Shown: positions 52,432 to 62,302 of the stretch, in pieces
How the letters are laid out: the number at the start of each line of letters is the position of its first letter
How positions within the stretch are numbered: the stretch's first letter is position 1
Source: Pirellulales bacterium
GTDB taxonomy: Bacteria > Planctomycetota > Planctomycetia > Pirellulales > DATAWG01
NCBI GenBank assembly: GCA_036267355.1
Contig: DATAWG010000102.1
Location: 34,106-98,105 of the forward strand
Direction: 5' to 3'
DNA length: 64,000 bases
The notes under the pieces: model-generated
Seen by the model: only the letters and a program-made list of their open reading frames with translations
Told to the model about the DNA's origin: nothing
Database searches by the model: none
Made by a program: the position numbers and the translations under genes

Positions 52432-55400
52432 TCAGCGCGGACTCGGATCCGCGCGATCACTGACAAATGTGCCGGCCGCGATGGGCGGCGCATGCGGAGC
52501 GCCGATCGGTTTGTCACCGCCGAGCTTGCGGATCACGGTGTAAAACACCGGGGTGAGAAACAATCCGAAGAATGTGACCCCGAGCATGCCGTAAAACACC
52601 ACGGTGCCAAGGGCCTGCCGCATTTCCGCGCCGGCGCCAGTGGCCACGAGCAGCGGCACCGCGCCCAATATGAACGCGAAGCTCGTCATTAGGATTGGCC
52701 GCAGCCGCAAATGCGCCGCATTGAGCGCCGCGTCCATGGCGCGCATGTTCGGATGGTGTTCTTGCTGCTGTTTGGCAAATTCAACGATCAGCACTGCATT
52801 CTTGACGCTCATCCCCGCGAGCACTACGAATCCTATCTGCGTGAAGATGTTGTCATCCAGCCGGCTGAGATAAACACCCGCGATGCCGCACAACAAACAC
52901 ATCGGCACGATCAGAATGATCGAGGCCGAAAGTGCGAAGCTTTCGTACTCCGCCGAATGCGTCAGAAAGACAAACAACACGCATAGCGGAAAGATAAACA
53001 ACGCTGTGTTGCCGGCCGTCTCTTCCTGATATGCCAGTTCCGTCCATTCGTAGGTGATCCCCGGCGGCAGGTCTTTCTTTGCCAAGCGAGCCATGATCTC
53101 GATGGCCTGCCCGCTGCTGATCCCCGGAGCGCCGGCGCCATTGATTTCCGCCGACGGGTAAAGGTTGTAGCGATTGATTCGATCGGCGTCGTTGATATCG
53201 CGCAGATTCATGACCGTGCGGAGCGGCACCATTGCGCCTGCCCCATTGCGCGTCTTGAGTTGACCGACGTCGGAAGCCACGGCGCGGAACGGAGCATCCG
53301 CGTGGGCGATCACTTTATAAGTTCGGCCGAGATAGTTGAAGTCGTTGATGTAAAAACTGCCCAGATCGACCTGCAGGGTTTGAAAAATGTCCGTGACCGA
53401 GACGTTCTCCTTCTTCGCCTTGATTCGATCGACGTCGGCGTACAATTGAGGGACGTTCGCGCGAAACGACGTGAAGAGCGACGTCAATCGCGGATCCTGG
53501 CTGGCGTCAGCCACGACCGCATCGGTAGCGGCTTCGAGTTGCTGCGGCGTCGCCCGGCCGGAGCGATCTTCCACTTGCATCTTAAACCCGCCGGCCTGCC
53601 CGATACCTTGAACCGGCGGGGGCAGCAGCACGATGCAAAACCCCTCTTGAATGTGGCTGTATTGCTCGGTGAGATACTCCGTAAGCGCCTTTGCCGACTG
53701 TTCGGGATCCCCGCTTCGTTCGCGAAAGCTCTTCAGCGGCAGAAACATCGCGGCCGTGTTCGTCTGATTCGTGCCCGTCAGGAGGTTCAGTCCCGTAATC
53801 GCAAATGTTCCCTCGATCCCGCGCCGCTTGAGCGCGATTGCCGACATCCGGTTCAGCACGGCGTCAGTCCGATCGATCGCCGCCGCGTCGGGCAATGCCA
53901 AGGCGACGATCAGATATCCCTGGTCCTGTTGAGGAATGAAGCCCGTCGGCACCGATTTGAAGCCCAAATACGTCAGAAACAGCAGACCGGCATACACGGC
54001 CAAAACCAGCACCGAGAGCCGAATCGCCTGCCGCAGCAGGATCACATAGCCGGCGTTCAATTTCTCCAACCCCCGGTCGAACAACCGGAAAAACCAGCCG
54101 ACGGTCATGTCGATCAACCGCGTCAGGTGATCCTTCTTGGCCTTGTGCGGTTTGAGGATCAGCGCCGCGAGAGCGGGGCTCAGCGTCAACGAGTTGAAGG
54201 CGGATAAGAGCGTCGAGAACGAGATCGTCAAAGCGAATTGGCGATAAAACTGGCCCGTAATCCCGCTGATAAACGCGACAGGCACGAAGACGGCCGTCAA
54301 CCCGCAGGCGATGGCGATGACGGCCGGCGTCACTTCCTCGAGCGCCCGAAAGGATGCCTCGCGCGGCGACAGGCCGTCTTCGATCCAGCGATCGACGTTT
54401 TCGACCACCACGATGGCATCGTCGACGACGATGCCGATCGCCAGCACCAATCCGAACATCGACAAATTGTTGAGCGAAAAACCGAAGATCGCCATCACGG
54501 CAAAGGTCCCGATCAGCGACACGGGAATGGCCAGCAGGGGCACCAGCGCCGCGCGCCAATTCTGCAGGAACACCAAGACGACGAGCGCCACCAAGGCAAT
54601 CGCCTCGAACAGCGTTGTCACGACGTCATGAATGCTGTCTCGGACAAACGTCGTCGTGTCGTAGGGAATTGCGTAGGCAATTCCCGAGGGAAAATCGGCC
54701 CGCAGTTCATTCAACCGCTTGTAGATTGCGTTTGCCGTAGCGATGGCATTGGAGCCAGGAAGCTGGAAAACGCCGATCCCCACGGCCGGCAAACCGTTGT
54801 AGTGCGTGTTGGTCGTGTAATCGGCGGCCCCCAACTCGACTCGCGCTACGTCCCGCAGTCTGGTCACGCTCCCGTCGGCGCCGGTCTTGACGACGATTTC
54901 GCCGAATTCCTTCGGCTCGATCAGCCGCCCCTGGGCGCTGACGGTGTACTGGAAAGAGGTTCTCCCGGGGGGCAACGGCGCCGCCCCCACGATGCCCGCG
55001 GCAACCTGAACGTTCTGCTCTTGCACCGCGGAGATGACGTCTCCGGCCGTCAAATTTCGCGACGCCATGTTCTCCGGATTCAACCAAAGACGCATCGAAT
55101 AATCGCGCGCTCCGAAGATCGTCAAGTCGCCGACGCCCTGCACCCGGGCCAACTCGTCCTTGATCTGCAAGGTGACATAATTACTCACATACAGCGGATC
55201 GCGACTTCCGTCGGGCGAATAGACCGCGATGCCCAACGTGATGTTGGGCGAAGCCTTTTTCACCACGATCCCCGCGCGCTGCACGTCGGGCGGCAACACC
55301 GGCGTCGCGATCGCTACCCGGTTTTGAACTTGCACCTGGGCGATGTCCAGATCGGTGCCCAACTTGAACGTAAGGGTCAACGCCATGTTGCCGTCGTTCG

Positions 55401-55653
55401 TGCTTTGGCTCGACATGTAGAGCATGCCTTCGACGCCGTTGACCTGCTCCTCGATCGGCGTCGCCACGGTCGCCGCGACTGTTTTTGCGTTGGCGCCGGG
55501 ATAACTCGCGCTGACGGTGACCGTGGGAGGCGCGATGTCGGGAAACTGCGAGATGGGCAACGAGAACGCGGCGACCGCGCCCACGATCACCGTGACGATC
55601 GAAAGCACGGCGGCGAACACCGGCCGATCGATGAAGAAATGCGCGAATCGCAC
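52432..55653 (-). CDS. HAE1-family RND multidrug efflux transporter
   Basis: This 1073-residue AcrB/MexB-type pump has twelve membrane helices in two halves with large periplasmic porter loops. The N-terminus MRFAHFFIDRPVFAAVLSIV is typical, as are FPDIAPPTVTVSASYPGA, the proton-relay segment VVDDAIVVVENVDRW, and LDDNIFTQIGFVVLAGMSVKNAVLIVEF in the second half. It exports amphiphilic compounds with its adaptor, whose gene ends one base upstream. An outer-membrane channel gene is not adjacent. Confidence 0.96.
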   Translation of the reverse strand: MRFAHFFIDRPVFAAVLSIVTVIVGAVAAFSLPISQFPDIAPPTVTVSASYPGANAKTVAATVATPIEEQVNGVEGMLYMSSQSTNDGNMALTLTFKLGTDLDIAQVQVQNRVAIATPVLPPDVQRAGIVVKKASPNITLGIAVYSPDGSRDPLYVSNYVTLQIKDELARVQGVGDLTIFGARDYSMRLWLNPENMASRNLTAGDVISAVQEQNVQVAAGIVGAAPLPPGRTSFQYTVSAQGRLIEPKEFGEIVVKTGADGSVTRLRDVARVELGAADYTTNTHYNGLPAVGIGVFQLPGSNAIATANAIYKRLNELRADFPSGIAYAIPYDTTTFVRDSIHDVVTTLFEAIALVALVVLVFLQNWRAALVPLLAIPVSLIGTFAVMAIFGFSLNNLSMFGLVLAIGIVVDDAIVVVENVDRWIEDGLSPREASFRALEEVTPAVIAIACGLTAVFVPVAFISGITGQFYRQFALTISFSTLLSAFNSLTLSPALAALILKPHKAKKDHLTRLIDMTVGWFFRLFDRGLEKLNAGYVILLRQAIRLSVLVLAVYAGLLFLTYLGFKSVPTGFIPQQDQGYLIVALALPDAAAIDRTDAVLNRMSAIALKRRGIEGTFAITGLNLLTGTNQTNTAAMFLPLKSFRERSGDPEQSAKALTEYLTEQYSHIQEGFCIVLLPPPVQGIGQAGGFKMQVEDRSGRATPQQLEAATDAVVADASQDPRLTSLFTSFRANVPQLYADVDRIKAKKENVSVTDIFQTLQVDLGSFYINDFNYLGRTYKVIAHADAPFRAVASDVGQLKTRNGAGAMVPLRTVMNLRDINDADRINRYNLYPSAEINGAGAPGISSGQAIEIMARLAKKDLPPGITYEWTELAYQEETAGNTALFIFPLCVLFVFLTHSAEYESFALSASIILIVPMCLLCGIAGVYLSRLDDNIFTQIGFVVLAGMSVKNAVLIVEFAKQQQEHHPNMRAMDAALNAAHLRLRPILMTSFAFILGAVPLLVATGAGAEMRQALGTVVFYGMLGVTFFGLFLTPVFYTVIRKLGGDKPIGAPHAPPIAAGTFVSDRADPSPR

Positions 55654-56958
55654 TTATCGATCCCCGGCTTTGGGCTTGACGGAGCGCGGCTGAGCCGCGA
55701 ATTCGCTTCCGTCGCGCTTGCCGCTCGGCGATTCAGCCGGCGGCACGGCGACACTGTCTCCCGGATCGGAAAACGAGCCGGGATTCACCTTGATCGGAAC
55801 CTCGTTGGGCACGACGACCGCGCCCGGACGTGCCCGCATCTGTCCGTTGACGACGACCCGATCGCCCGGCTCGATGCCCGAGGCAACGGCGCGCAAATCG
55901 CCGAACAAAGCGCCCAGCGTCACCGGTCGAACCGACACCTTGTTGTCCTTCCCGACGACCAGCAAATTGTGCTGGTTCTGGTCGTTGCCGATCGCGGCGT
56001 CGGGCACCAGTTGGGCATGATAGCGCCCGCTCCCCGGCACGCTAAGCCGGGCAAACAGGCCCGGAATCAGCTCGCCGGAAGCGTTCTTCAGCACGGCCCG
56101 CATCCGCAAGGTCCCCGTCGTGGGATCGACGTGATTGTCGAGAAAGTCGATGACGCCTTGAGTGGGAGGATCGCTCCCGATTTGAACGTTGCATGGCAAT
56201 GCACCTTCGCGCGCGCTGAGCAGCTTTCGCTCCTGCGCGAGCCGCTGATACTTCAACACCGATTGCTCGTCGACATCGACATAGCAGTAGATCGGCGAGA
56301 CGGATTGGACGGTGGTGAGCAATGTCGCCTGTCCGGCGCCGCCGTTGACAAGATTGCCGACCGTCACCATTTTGTAGCTGATCCGGCCATCGATCGGCGA
56401 CAACACGCGGCACCACTCCAGATCGAGCCGCGCCGATTCGAGCGCTGCCTTCGCCGACTCGAGCGCCGCCTCGGCCTGCTCGACGACTGCCAAGGCATTA
56501 TCCACATCTTGCTGCGAAACGGCGCCGGAGTTTTCGCGCTGCAAGGCCGACAGCCGCCGCGAGGTCACCCGCGCGATGGCCAAGGCGGCCTCCGATTTCT
56601 TCCGCTCGGCTTCCTTTAGATCGAGATCCGCCTTGAACGGCCGATCATCGATGACAGCCAGCAAATCGCCTTGCTTGACAATCGCTCCTTCGCCAAACGG
56701 CATCTTGACGATCAGCCCGCTCACCCGCGCCATGATGTTTGCCACCTCGGGCGCCTGCAAGTGCCCCGTGTAAACGTCCCACTCCACGACATCCTTTTGA
56801 ATCGGCCGTGCAACGGTCACTTCGGGCGGAGGCGGCGGAGTCATCGGCGGCTCCGATCTTCCGCAGCCCACCAAACCCACGATCAACAACAGCAAAAAGC
56901 CCGTCCCCTGGCCGTACGATCGCCTGGCCGCCGTTGTGTTCAATGCAAGTGGCGTCAT
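55654..56958 (-). CDS. RND efflux adaptor (membrane fusion) lipoprotein
   Basis: The 434-residue protein's lipoprotein signal ends at LVGCGR (Cys about residue 31). The AcrA/MexA layout follows: PEVTVARPIQKDVVEWDVYT, the lipoyl half IMARVSGLIVKMPFGEGAIVKQGDLL, an alpha-helical hairpin (about residues 110-175), the second lipoyl half SPIDGRISYKMVTVGNLVNG, a beta-barrel and a membrane-proximal domain. The C-terminal extension is polar and variable. It precedes the pump gene directly and is divergent from an ArsR-type regulator. Confidence 0.94.
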   Translation of the reverse strand: MTPLALNTTAARRSYGQGTGFLLLLIVGLVGCGRSEPPMTPPPPPEVTVARPIQKDVVEWDVYTGHLQAPEVANIMARVSGLIVKMPFGEGAIVKQGDLLAVIDDRPFKADLDLKEAERKKSEAALAIARVTSRRLSALQRENSGAVSQQDVDNALAVVEQAEAALESAKAALESARLDLEWCRVLSPIDGRISYKMVTVGNLVNGGAGQATLLTTVQSVSPIYCYVDVDEQSVLKYQRLAQERKLLSAREGALPCNVQIGSDPPTQGVIDFLDNHVDPTTGTLRMRAVLKNASGELIPGLFARLSVPGSGRYHAQLVPDAAIGNDQNQHNLLVVGKDNKVSVRPVTLGALFGDLRAVASGIEPGDRVVVNGQMRARPGAVVVPNEVPIKVNPGSFSDPGDSVAVPPAESPSGKRDGSEFAAQPRSVKPKAGDR

Positions 56959-57111
56959 GGCGCGATATTCTTACGGATTTCGGCGGAGGCCACGATGACC
57001 AATTCGAGCGGCTTCGCGAACGCCACAGGTGGCCCAGCCGGCTGAGACCCCATGCCGAGGAACTCGCTCCGGGCAGCCGGCCTTTTGGCGCGGCCCGGGC
57101 AACACCTCAAT

Positions 57112-57130
57112 TGTTCAATAAAACTGAACA
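57112..57130. promoter_or_regulatory. Candidate ArsR operator between regulator and efflux genes
   Basis: TGTTCA-N7-TGAACA is a perfect palindrome of 6-bp arms, 53 bp before the regulator start and 153 bp before the adaptor start. A -10-like TATAGT lies at 57173-57178, just before the regulator ATG. Confidence 0.5.
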
Positions 57131-57183
57131 TCGGCATGTTAGTATCACTGGACGACCGAGTCAATCCATCGTATAGTTTTTTC

Positions 57184-57522
57184 ATGCGTCCGCTCTATCA
57201 TCCTTCACTCGACGAGATCACTGTTCAGGGCATCTTGTATGCCCTGTCCGATCCGGCGCGCGTGCGAATCCTCGTCGAGTTGATCGATGCCGACTGCGCC
57301 AAGAACTGTTCGGCGTTCTTGCACATTGACAAGCGGCCGTTGCCCAAGTCGACCGTGTCTCAGCACTTCAGAATCCTGCGCGAGTCAGGGCTGATCCGCA
57401 GTCTCCGCAAAGGCACTGAGCTCCAGAATCAAACGCGATGTGCCGAGCTCAAAAGGCGGTTCGGTCCTATGATCGCCGCAATTCTAGAGGCGTTTCACGA
57501 CGAAGCGCGGCGGCACAAATGA
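57184..57522 (+). CDS. ArsR-family transcriptional regulator
   Basis: This 112-residue winged-helix repressor has YALSDPARVRILVELIDADC (helices 1-2), then the recognition region LPKSTVSQHFRILRESGLIR and wing RKGTELQNQTRCAEL. No clear CxC metal site like that of ArsR/SmtB is seen, although Cys residues occur at ADCAKNC. It probably represses the divergent RND operon by binding the palindrome at 57112. The inducer is unknown. Confidence 0.9.
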   Translation: MRPLYHPSLDEITVQGILYALSDPARVRILVELIDADCAKNCSAFLHIDKRPLPKSTVSQHFRILRESGLIRSLRKGTELQNQTRCAELKRRFGPMIAAILEAFHDEARRHK

Positions 57523-57691
57523 CGCGGCCGACGTACCGAAAGAAGGGTGCTGCGAAAAGCCTTAAGGGCCAAATCAGTGCTCTCTTGGCAGCGAGGCCGC
57601 GCAGCGGATCGAACAATTTACCCACCGACTCCGACTTGTCTCAAGTCAGACTCGTGATGCGCAGGACCCCCGGCGCAGCTTGCGATTGGTC

Positions 57692-59722
57692 ATGCACAAG
57701 AAAATAGCGGATTCGCCAGCGGAACCTCATGACGAGCGCGGCACGTTGCCGGCGACTAGCGACCGGCAGCCGAATTCAAGCCGACGTCGATTCGAACGCT
57801 ATCGCCAGAAGTTCAAGCGGCAGGAATTGCCCCAGGGCGGGATTCATTCCTCCGGGGATTCTCGGAGTCCACAGGACCGCGTTCGTTCCGCAGCCCAACT
57901 CGTTTGGCATTTTTTGCGGCTGCTGATCCCCTATCGATTTGAAACGTTCTGGATTCTCGCATCGGCGACGACCGCGACTTTGATCGGTCTGCTGCCGCCG
58001 GCGGGAACGAAGTTTATCATCGACTACGGTTTGGGCCATGAACGGCCGCCGGAGCGTTGGCTGCGGCTATTTCCGGCGCTCGCTGATCCCAGGCGCCTTC
58101 TATTACTGACGGTGCTTGCCGTTTCGATCGTCTCGCTTTTGAAGATCCTGATCCAGATTTGCGGACGTTGGTACGCGACGAAAATCTCCAAGCAAATCCA
58201 GTTGGACGTTCGCCGCCGAGTATTCGAGCATGCCGTGCGATTGCCGCTCCACCGCGTGCACGAGATTCGTTCCGGAGGTGTGGCGTCGATTCTGCGGGAA
58301 GATGGCGGTAGCGTCGGCGAGTTGATGTTCGGCATGCTGTTCAATCCATGGAGCGCCATCATTCAGTTGATCGGCAGCCTTGCAATTCTGGCCTGGGTCG
58401 ACTGGTCGCTGCTTCTCGGGGCGCTGGTGCTTCTGCCAACCGTGTTCGTGACCCATCGCGCTTGGATCAACAACATTCGGCCCCAATTTCGCGTGATTCG
58501 CAAACAGCGGGAGCAAATTGACGCGGGCGCCACGGAATCGTTCGCCGGAATGAGGATCGTCCGCGCATTCAGCCGACAGAAGCGCGAGGCGGCTCGGTTT
58601 ACAACGGAGAACAACTTGATGGCCCGCCAGGAGCTATACGCCTGGTGGTGGATGCGTGGTGTCGAAACGGCTTGGGAAGTTCTGATTCCCGTTGCCAGCG
58701 CCGGACTGCTCTTCTTCGGCGGACTGCGCGTGCTCGCCGGTCACATGACCGTGGGCGATCTGATGATGTTTCTGGTTTATCTGCTGATGCTCCTGGAGCC
58801 GCTTGCCACGCTTGCACAAAGCGCTACGCAATTTCAAAACAGCCTCAGCGGTCTCGATCGGGTGCTCGACCTGTTGGGCGAATCGCGCGAGATGCCGTCC
58901 ACTCCAGACTCCTTGAAAGCGGACCGCCATGCGATCCTCGGGGATATTGCAATGGTGCATGTGTCCTTCACCTATCCCGGCGCCGACCAACCCGCGCTCA
59001 GCGACGTCTGCCTCTCGGTTGCCGCCGGGCAAACGGTTGCCTTGGTTGGACCCAGCGGCGCGGGCAAAACAACGCTCAGTAATCTGGTGGCCCGCTTTTA
59101 TGATCCGACTTCCGGTCGTGTGGCCCTCGACGGACGTGACCTGCGCGACTACGACGTGGAATCGTTTCGCACGCTGCTGGGAATTGTCGAGCAGGATGTG
59201 TTTCTGTTCGACGGGACGATCGCTCAAAACATCGGCTATGCCAGACGCGACGCGACTCCCGGCGAAATCCGTGCGGCGGCCGCTGCCGCCAACGCCACCG
59301 AGTTCATCGATCGCATGACCGACGGAATGCAAACGGTCATCGGCGAGCGGGGCGTGCGGCTCAGCGGCGGCCAACGACAGCGGCTGGCCATCGCCCGCGC
59401 AATCCTCGCGGATCCTAAATTGTTGATTCTCGACGAAGCCACCAGCAACCTTGACACCGACAGCGAACGACTGATCCAGCAAAGCCTCGCGAATCTCATG
59501 CGCGGCCGGACCAGTTTCGTAATCGCACATCGCTTGAGCACGATCGCCCGCGCCGATTTGATTGTCGTCGTGGAACACGGCCGAATCAGCCAAACCGGAA
59601 CGCATTCGGAACTGATGTCCAGAGGGGGAAAATATCGCGCCATGGTGGAGCAGCAAATCGACATGACATTGGGGAATATCAACCCCGCGCCGGCGAATGG
59701 CACTGACTTCGCCCGAGCCTAG
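57692..59722 (+). CDS. ABC exporter, fused membrane and ATPase domains
   Basis: The protein has about 676 residues from ATG 57692; TTG 57680 is in frame upstream. The N-terminal 70 residues are basic and polar. Six helices of an ABC type IV exporter follow (about residues 75-370), and then the nucleotide-binding domain with Walker A GPSGAGKTTLSN, LSGGQRQRLAIARA and Walker B LLILDEATSNLD. It forms a homodimer or heterodimer exporting lipids, peptides or drugs. A substrate cannot be inferred. It lies 169 bp after the ArsR gene on the same strand. Confidence 0.93.
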   Translation: MHKKIADSPAEPHDERGTLPATSDRQPNSSRRRFERYRQKFKRQELPQGGIHSSGDSRSPQDRVRSAAQLVWHFLRLLIPYRFETFWILASATTATLIGLLPPAGTKFIIDYGLGHERPPERWLRLFPALADPRRLLLLTVLAVSIVSLLKILIQICGRWYATKISKQIQLDVRRRVFEHAVRLPLHRVHEIRSGGVASILREDGGSVGELMFGMLFNPWSAIIQLIGSLAILAWVDWSLLLGALVLLPTVFVTHRAWINNIRPQFRVIRKQREQIDAGATESFAGMRIVRAFSRQKREAARFTTENNLMARQELYAWWWMRGVETAWEVLIPVASAGLLFFGGLRVLAGHMTVGDLMMFLVYLLMLLEPLATLAQSATQFQNSLSGLDRVLDLLGESREMPSTPDSLKADRHAILGDIAMVHVSFTYPGADQPALSDVCLSVAAGQTVALVGPSGAGKTTLSNLVARFYDPTSGRVALDGRDLRDYDVESFRTLLGIVEQDVFLFDGTIAQNIGYARRDATPGEIRAAAAAANATEFIDRMTDGMQTVIGERGVRLSGGQRQRLAIARAILADPKLLILDEATSNLDTDSERLIQQSLANLMRGRTSFVIAHRLSTIARADLIVVVEHGRISQTGTHSELMSRGGKYRAMVEQQIDMTLGNINPAPANGTDFARA

Positions 59723-59794
59723 CCAACGAAAATCGTTGCGGCATCATCGCAGCGCGCAACAAAGGGGACGCAGCCGAATGCCACCAAGTTAGGC

Positions 59795-59960
59795 GCAACC
59801 TGTTTGAGCGAAGCGGCGCCACGCGCAGCGTCTCTTCCACGACCCGTGCGAACGCTCGGTAATCCCTGTCGGGGTGGAACAGGTGCATCCGCCCGACGCC
59901 GCGGTTCAGCACGTGAAACAACCCTCCCGCCGCGGCACGACTCGTGCGATTCGAGGATGG
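59795..59960 (-). pseudogene. RAYT (REP-associated tyrosine transposase) N-terminal remnant
   Basis: On the minus strand the segment reads RTSRAAAGGLFHVLNRGVGR followed by MHLFHPDRDYRAFARVVEETL. This is the N-terminus of a Y1/REP-type transposase (usual form MPRTARxAxGGxxYHVLNRG). No start ATG is in frame and the sequence loses homology after about 45 residues, without the HUH and catalytic Tyr motifs. Its upstream leader, containing GGGGACAGGCGCATATATTG, is shared with the remnant at 63873. Confidence 0.65.
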
Positions 59961-59992
59961 CCAACATCTTGCCCGAACAACCCATCCTTGCC

Positions 59993-60063
59993 AATATATG
60001 CGCCTGTCCCCTTTATTGGCCCCCCTTTATTGGCCCGCCCATGACAGTGCTTTATTGGCCCGC
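59993..60063. repeat. RAYT-associated leader and CTTTATTGGCCC repeats
   Basis: AATATATGCGCCTGTCCCCT is the complement of the motif at 63780-63796. CTTTATTGGCC then occurs three times. The rest of the 639-bp gap, from 60064 to the DtxR-type start, shows no gene. Confidence 0.6.
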
Positions 60064-60361
60064 CTGATTCCGTTCCTCGTGAAAGAAGGTCGGCAGCGGT
60101 TAGAGGCGAGGGCTGTTGCTGTGCAGAGGCGGGGTGCAAGGCCTGACTCGCCCATTCAAGAACTGGATTTGCCGGCGCACGACGGCATCCTCCGCCCAGT
60201 ATGGAACCGGGCGCCCTGAAAGCAGTGCATTATCTTGAGATGTCTGCATTTATCGGGCGATCTAAGACAGGATGCAAAGCATCTGGTAAACTAGGCTGGG
60301 AGCGAGCGTCCTGTGTTTGTCAACCCATACCTAGTGGCCTGGAATCGGCGGCAAGGCAAGA

Positions 60362-61084
60362 ATGGCGAATCAACTGACCCGAGCCGTCGAGGACTATCTT
60401 AAGGCAATTCATCGCCTGGGCGGGGTCGATAAGATGATCTCGCCCGTGGACCTTTCTGCACGGTTGCAAGTCCGGGCCGCTTCCGTGACCGGAATGCTCA
60501 GGCGGTTGTCCGAAGGGGGATGGGTCGCCTACACGGTCGGGCAAGGCGCGCGTTTGACGGCCAAGGGTACGGCTGAAGCGCGGCGAGTGATCCGTCGACA
60601 CCGTCTGATGGAATTGTTTCTCACGCGCGTTTTGGGGTTGGATTGGAGCGAGGTTGACGCGGAAGCCGAGGCATTGGAGCATGCAATGTCCGCCCGTCTG
60701 GAGCAGGCGATTGCGGAATTCCTAGGGGAACCGCTTGAGGATCCGCATGGTCATCCGATCCCAACTCGCGAAGGAAAGCTTACCCACCGAGATCTTCGTC
60801 CGTTGCATTCTTTCGAGCCCGGCGATCGCGTGGTGATTCGCGAAGTGCAGGACGATCGCCCCGACCGATTGCGGCGCTGGTCCGATCTCGGACTTCGCCC
60901 CGGCGCCCTCGTCACTTTGGTCAGCCGCCAACCTCTCGACGGCACTTTCCACGTTCTGGTCGGAGGTCAGGTTGCCGTTTTGGGCGCTGAAGGGCTTGCC
61001 GGTCTTCTCGTCGAGCCGGTCGCGCCTGCCCGGGCCTGCCGGCCCGCCGCAAAAAAGGCGCGGCGAAAAGGCGAAGCCGGTTAA
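60362..61084 (+). CDS. DtxR/MntR-family metal-dependent regulator
   Basis: The 240-residue protein's N-terminal winged helix (LTRAVEDYLKAIHRLGGVDK, LQVRAASVTGMLRRLSEGGW) is followed by the metal-binding dimerisation domain (RRHRLMELFLTRVLGLDWSE, EALEHAMSARLEQAI). The C-terminal FeoA/SH3-like domain follows (about residues 140-220: LRPLHSFEPGDRVVIREVQD). The tail is basic. Family members repress iron or manganese uptake genes when loaded with Fe2+ or Mn2+. No metal transporter is adjacent. Confidence 0.92.
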   Translation: MANQLTRAVEDYLKAIHRLGGVDKMISPVDLSARLQVRAASVTGMLRRLSEGGWVAYTVGQGARLTAKGTAEARRVIRRHRLMELFLTRVLGLDWSEVDAEAEALEHAMSARLEQAIAEFLGEPLEDPHGHPIPTREGKLTHRDLRPLHSFEPGDRVVIREVQDDRPDRLRRWSDLGLRPGALVTLVSRQPLDGTFHVLVGGQVAVLGAEGLAGLLVEPVAPARACRPAAKKARRKGEAG

Positions 61085-61194
61085 GAAGCGGACCAAACAT
61101 ATTGCTCTTCCCGCTCGCGTAACCCGCCGCTTTCGCGCGCATTGATCGCAAATCTCCCGGTCACGCTCTGGCCCGAAAATTTTCTGGCTCTCGC

Positions 61195-61223
61195 TTGACA
61201 TCCGTGCCGCCGTTTCATAGCCT
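61195..61223 (+). promoter_or_regulatory. Candidate promoter of the DUF1559 gene
   Basis: TTGACA (61195-61200), 17-bp spacer and TAGCCT (61218-61223), 32 bp before the ATG. The -35 is perfect, the -10 weak. Confidence 0.4.
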
Positions 61224-61255
61224 TACCTTTGTGCGTTGTTAGTCAAACCTAAATA

Positions 61256-62302
61256 ATGTTTTTAGTGGCGATGGTAGTAATGCTTAAGCACTCCCTATTT
61301 AGCCGGTGGAGAAGCCGTCGGCCCGGCTTCACCTTGGTGGAACTGCTGGTCGTAATTTCCATCATCGGAATCTTACTCGGCTTGCTTCTGCCCGCCGTCC
61401 AAGCGGCTCGCGAAGCCGCCCGTCTGACCCAGTGCCAGAACAATCTCAAACAGATCGGTTTGGGATTGCTTAACTTCGAGAGCGGCAAGCGAGTTTTTCC
61501 GCCGAGCTACGTCAGTCAGCCCGAAAACCCAGCCATGAGTCCCATCGATCCAGACTTCAACGATGCCGGCCCCGGCTGGAGTTGGATGACGCTTTTGCTT
61601 CCTTATCTCGAAGAGACCGGCGTCTATCAATCGCTCAACCGGAATCTTACGTGCTGGGATCCGGCGAATGCGGCAATCGTTCAAACACCGCTAACGCTCT
61701 TTCGCTGCCCTTCGGATAGCCTTGGCCAAAACCCCAACCAAGATGCGACGGTCATGGTAACCGATACCAACCAGGAGCCGATGGGAGTCGTCTTTGGTCG
61801 GTCGAACTATGTCTCAAGCGTCGGCAGCAGCACGCTGTGGTGTAGTTGGCCAGTGACGATTCAGCCGAATGGGGCCATGTTTCGCAATAGCGCGACCCGA
61901 ACCGTCGATGTGACCGATGGCCTGACCCAAACCGTATTCGTTGGCGAGCGATCCGCGAACATTGCCGATTCAGTTTGGCCGGGCATCGTGCCCCTATCCG
62001 GCCATTTCGCATATCCGCCGTTCGCCAGTGTCGGTAGCGGCGGCTTCAACACGAACTACGACGGCCCCGGTGCTTACGTTGGCGCCCACGGCGGCCCTTG
62101 CCCCTACGAAGATCCGGTCGTCATTCATCCGCCGAACAGTCCCTACGGTCATAGCGACCAGATGGAGTCCATGCATCCCGGCGGCGCAAATATCTTGATG
62201 GGCGACGGTTCAGTTCACTTCTATGCCGACTCCCACATGCTGTCCACCTGGGTTGGTCTAATCAGCCGCAACGGCGGAGAACCCATCAATGAACAGTATT
62301 GA
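61256..62302 (+). CDS. DUF1559 pilin-like protein
   Basis: The 348-residue protein begins with a type IV pilin-like cleavage/methylation segment, RPGFTLVELLVVISIIGILL, followed by LLPAVQAAREAARLTQCQNN and LKQIGLGLLNFES. The C-terminus has the family's H-X-G-G-A-N motif (MHPGGANILMGDGSVHFYAD). This family is strongly expanded in planctomycetes and is thought to be processed by prepilin peptidase. Its role is unknown. The downstream redoxin start lies inside the end of this gene, so the two are coupled. Confidence 0.95.
   Translation: MFLVAMVVMLKHSLFSRWRSRRPGFTLVELLVVISIIGILLGLLLPAVQAAREAARLTQCQNNLKQIGLGLLNFESGKRVFPPSYVSQPENPAMSPIDPDFNDAGPGWSWMTLLLPYLEETGVYQSLNRNLTCWDPANAAIVQTPLTLFRCPSDSLGQNPNQDATVMVTDTNQEPMGVVFGRSNYVSSVGSSTLWCSWPVTIQPNGAMFRNSATRTVDVTDGLTQTVFVGERSANIADSVWPGIVPLSGHFAYPPFASVGSGGFNTNYDGPGAYVGAHGGPCPYEDPVVIHPPNSPYGHSDQMESMHPGGANILMGDGSVHFYADSHMLSTWVGLISRNGGEPINEQY

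Noticed and set aside
54238-56619. 793-codon open frame opposite the RND pump and adaptor genes
   Set aside because: Arg/His/Asp-rich composition with no domain; it is the complement of two clearly conserved genes in high-GC DNA.
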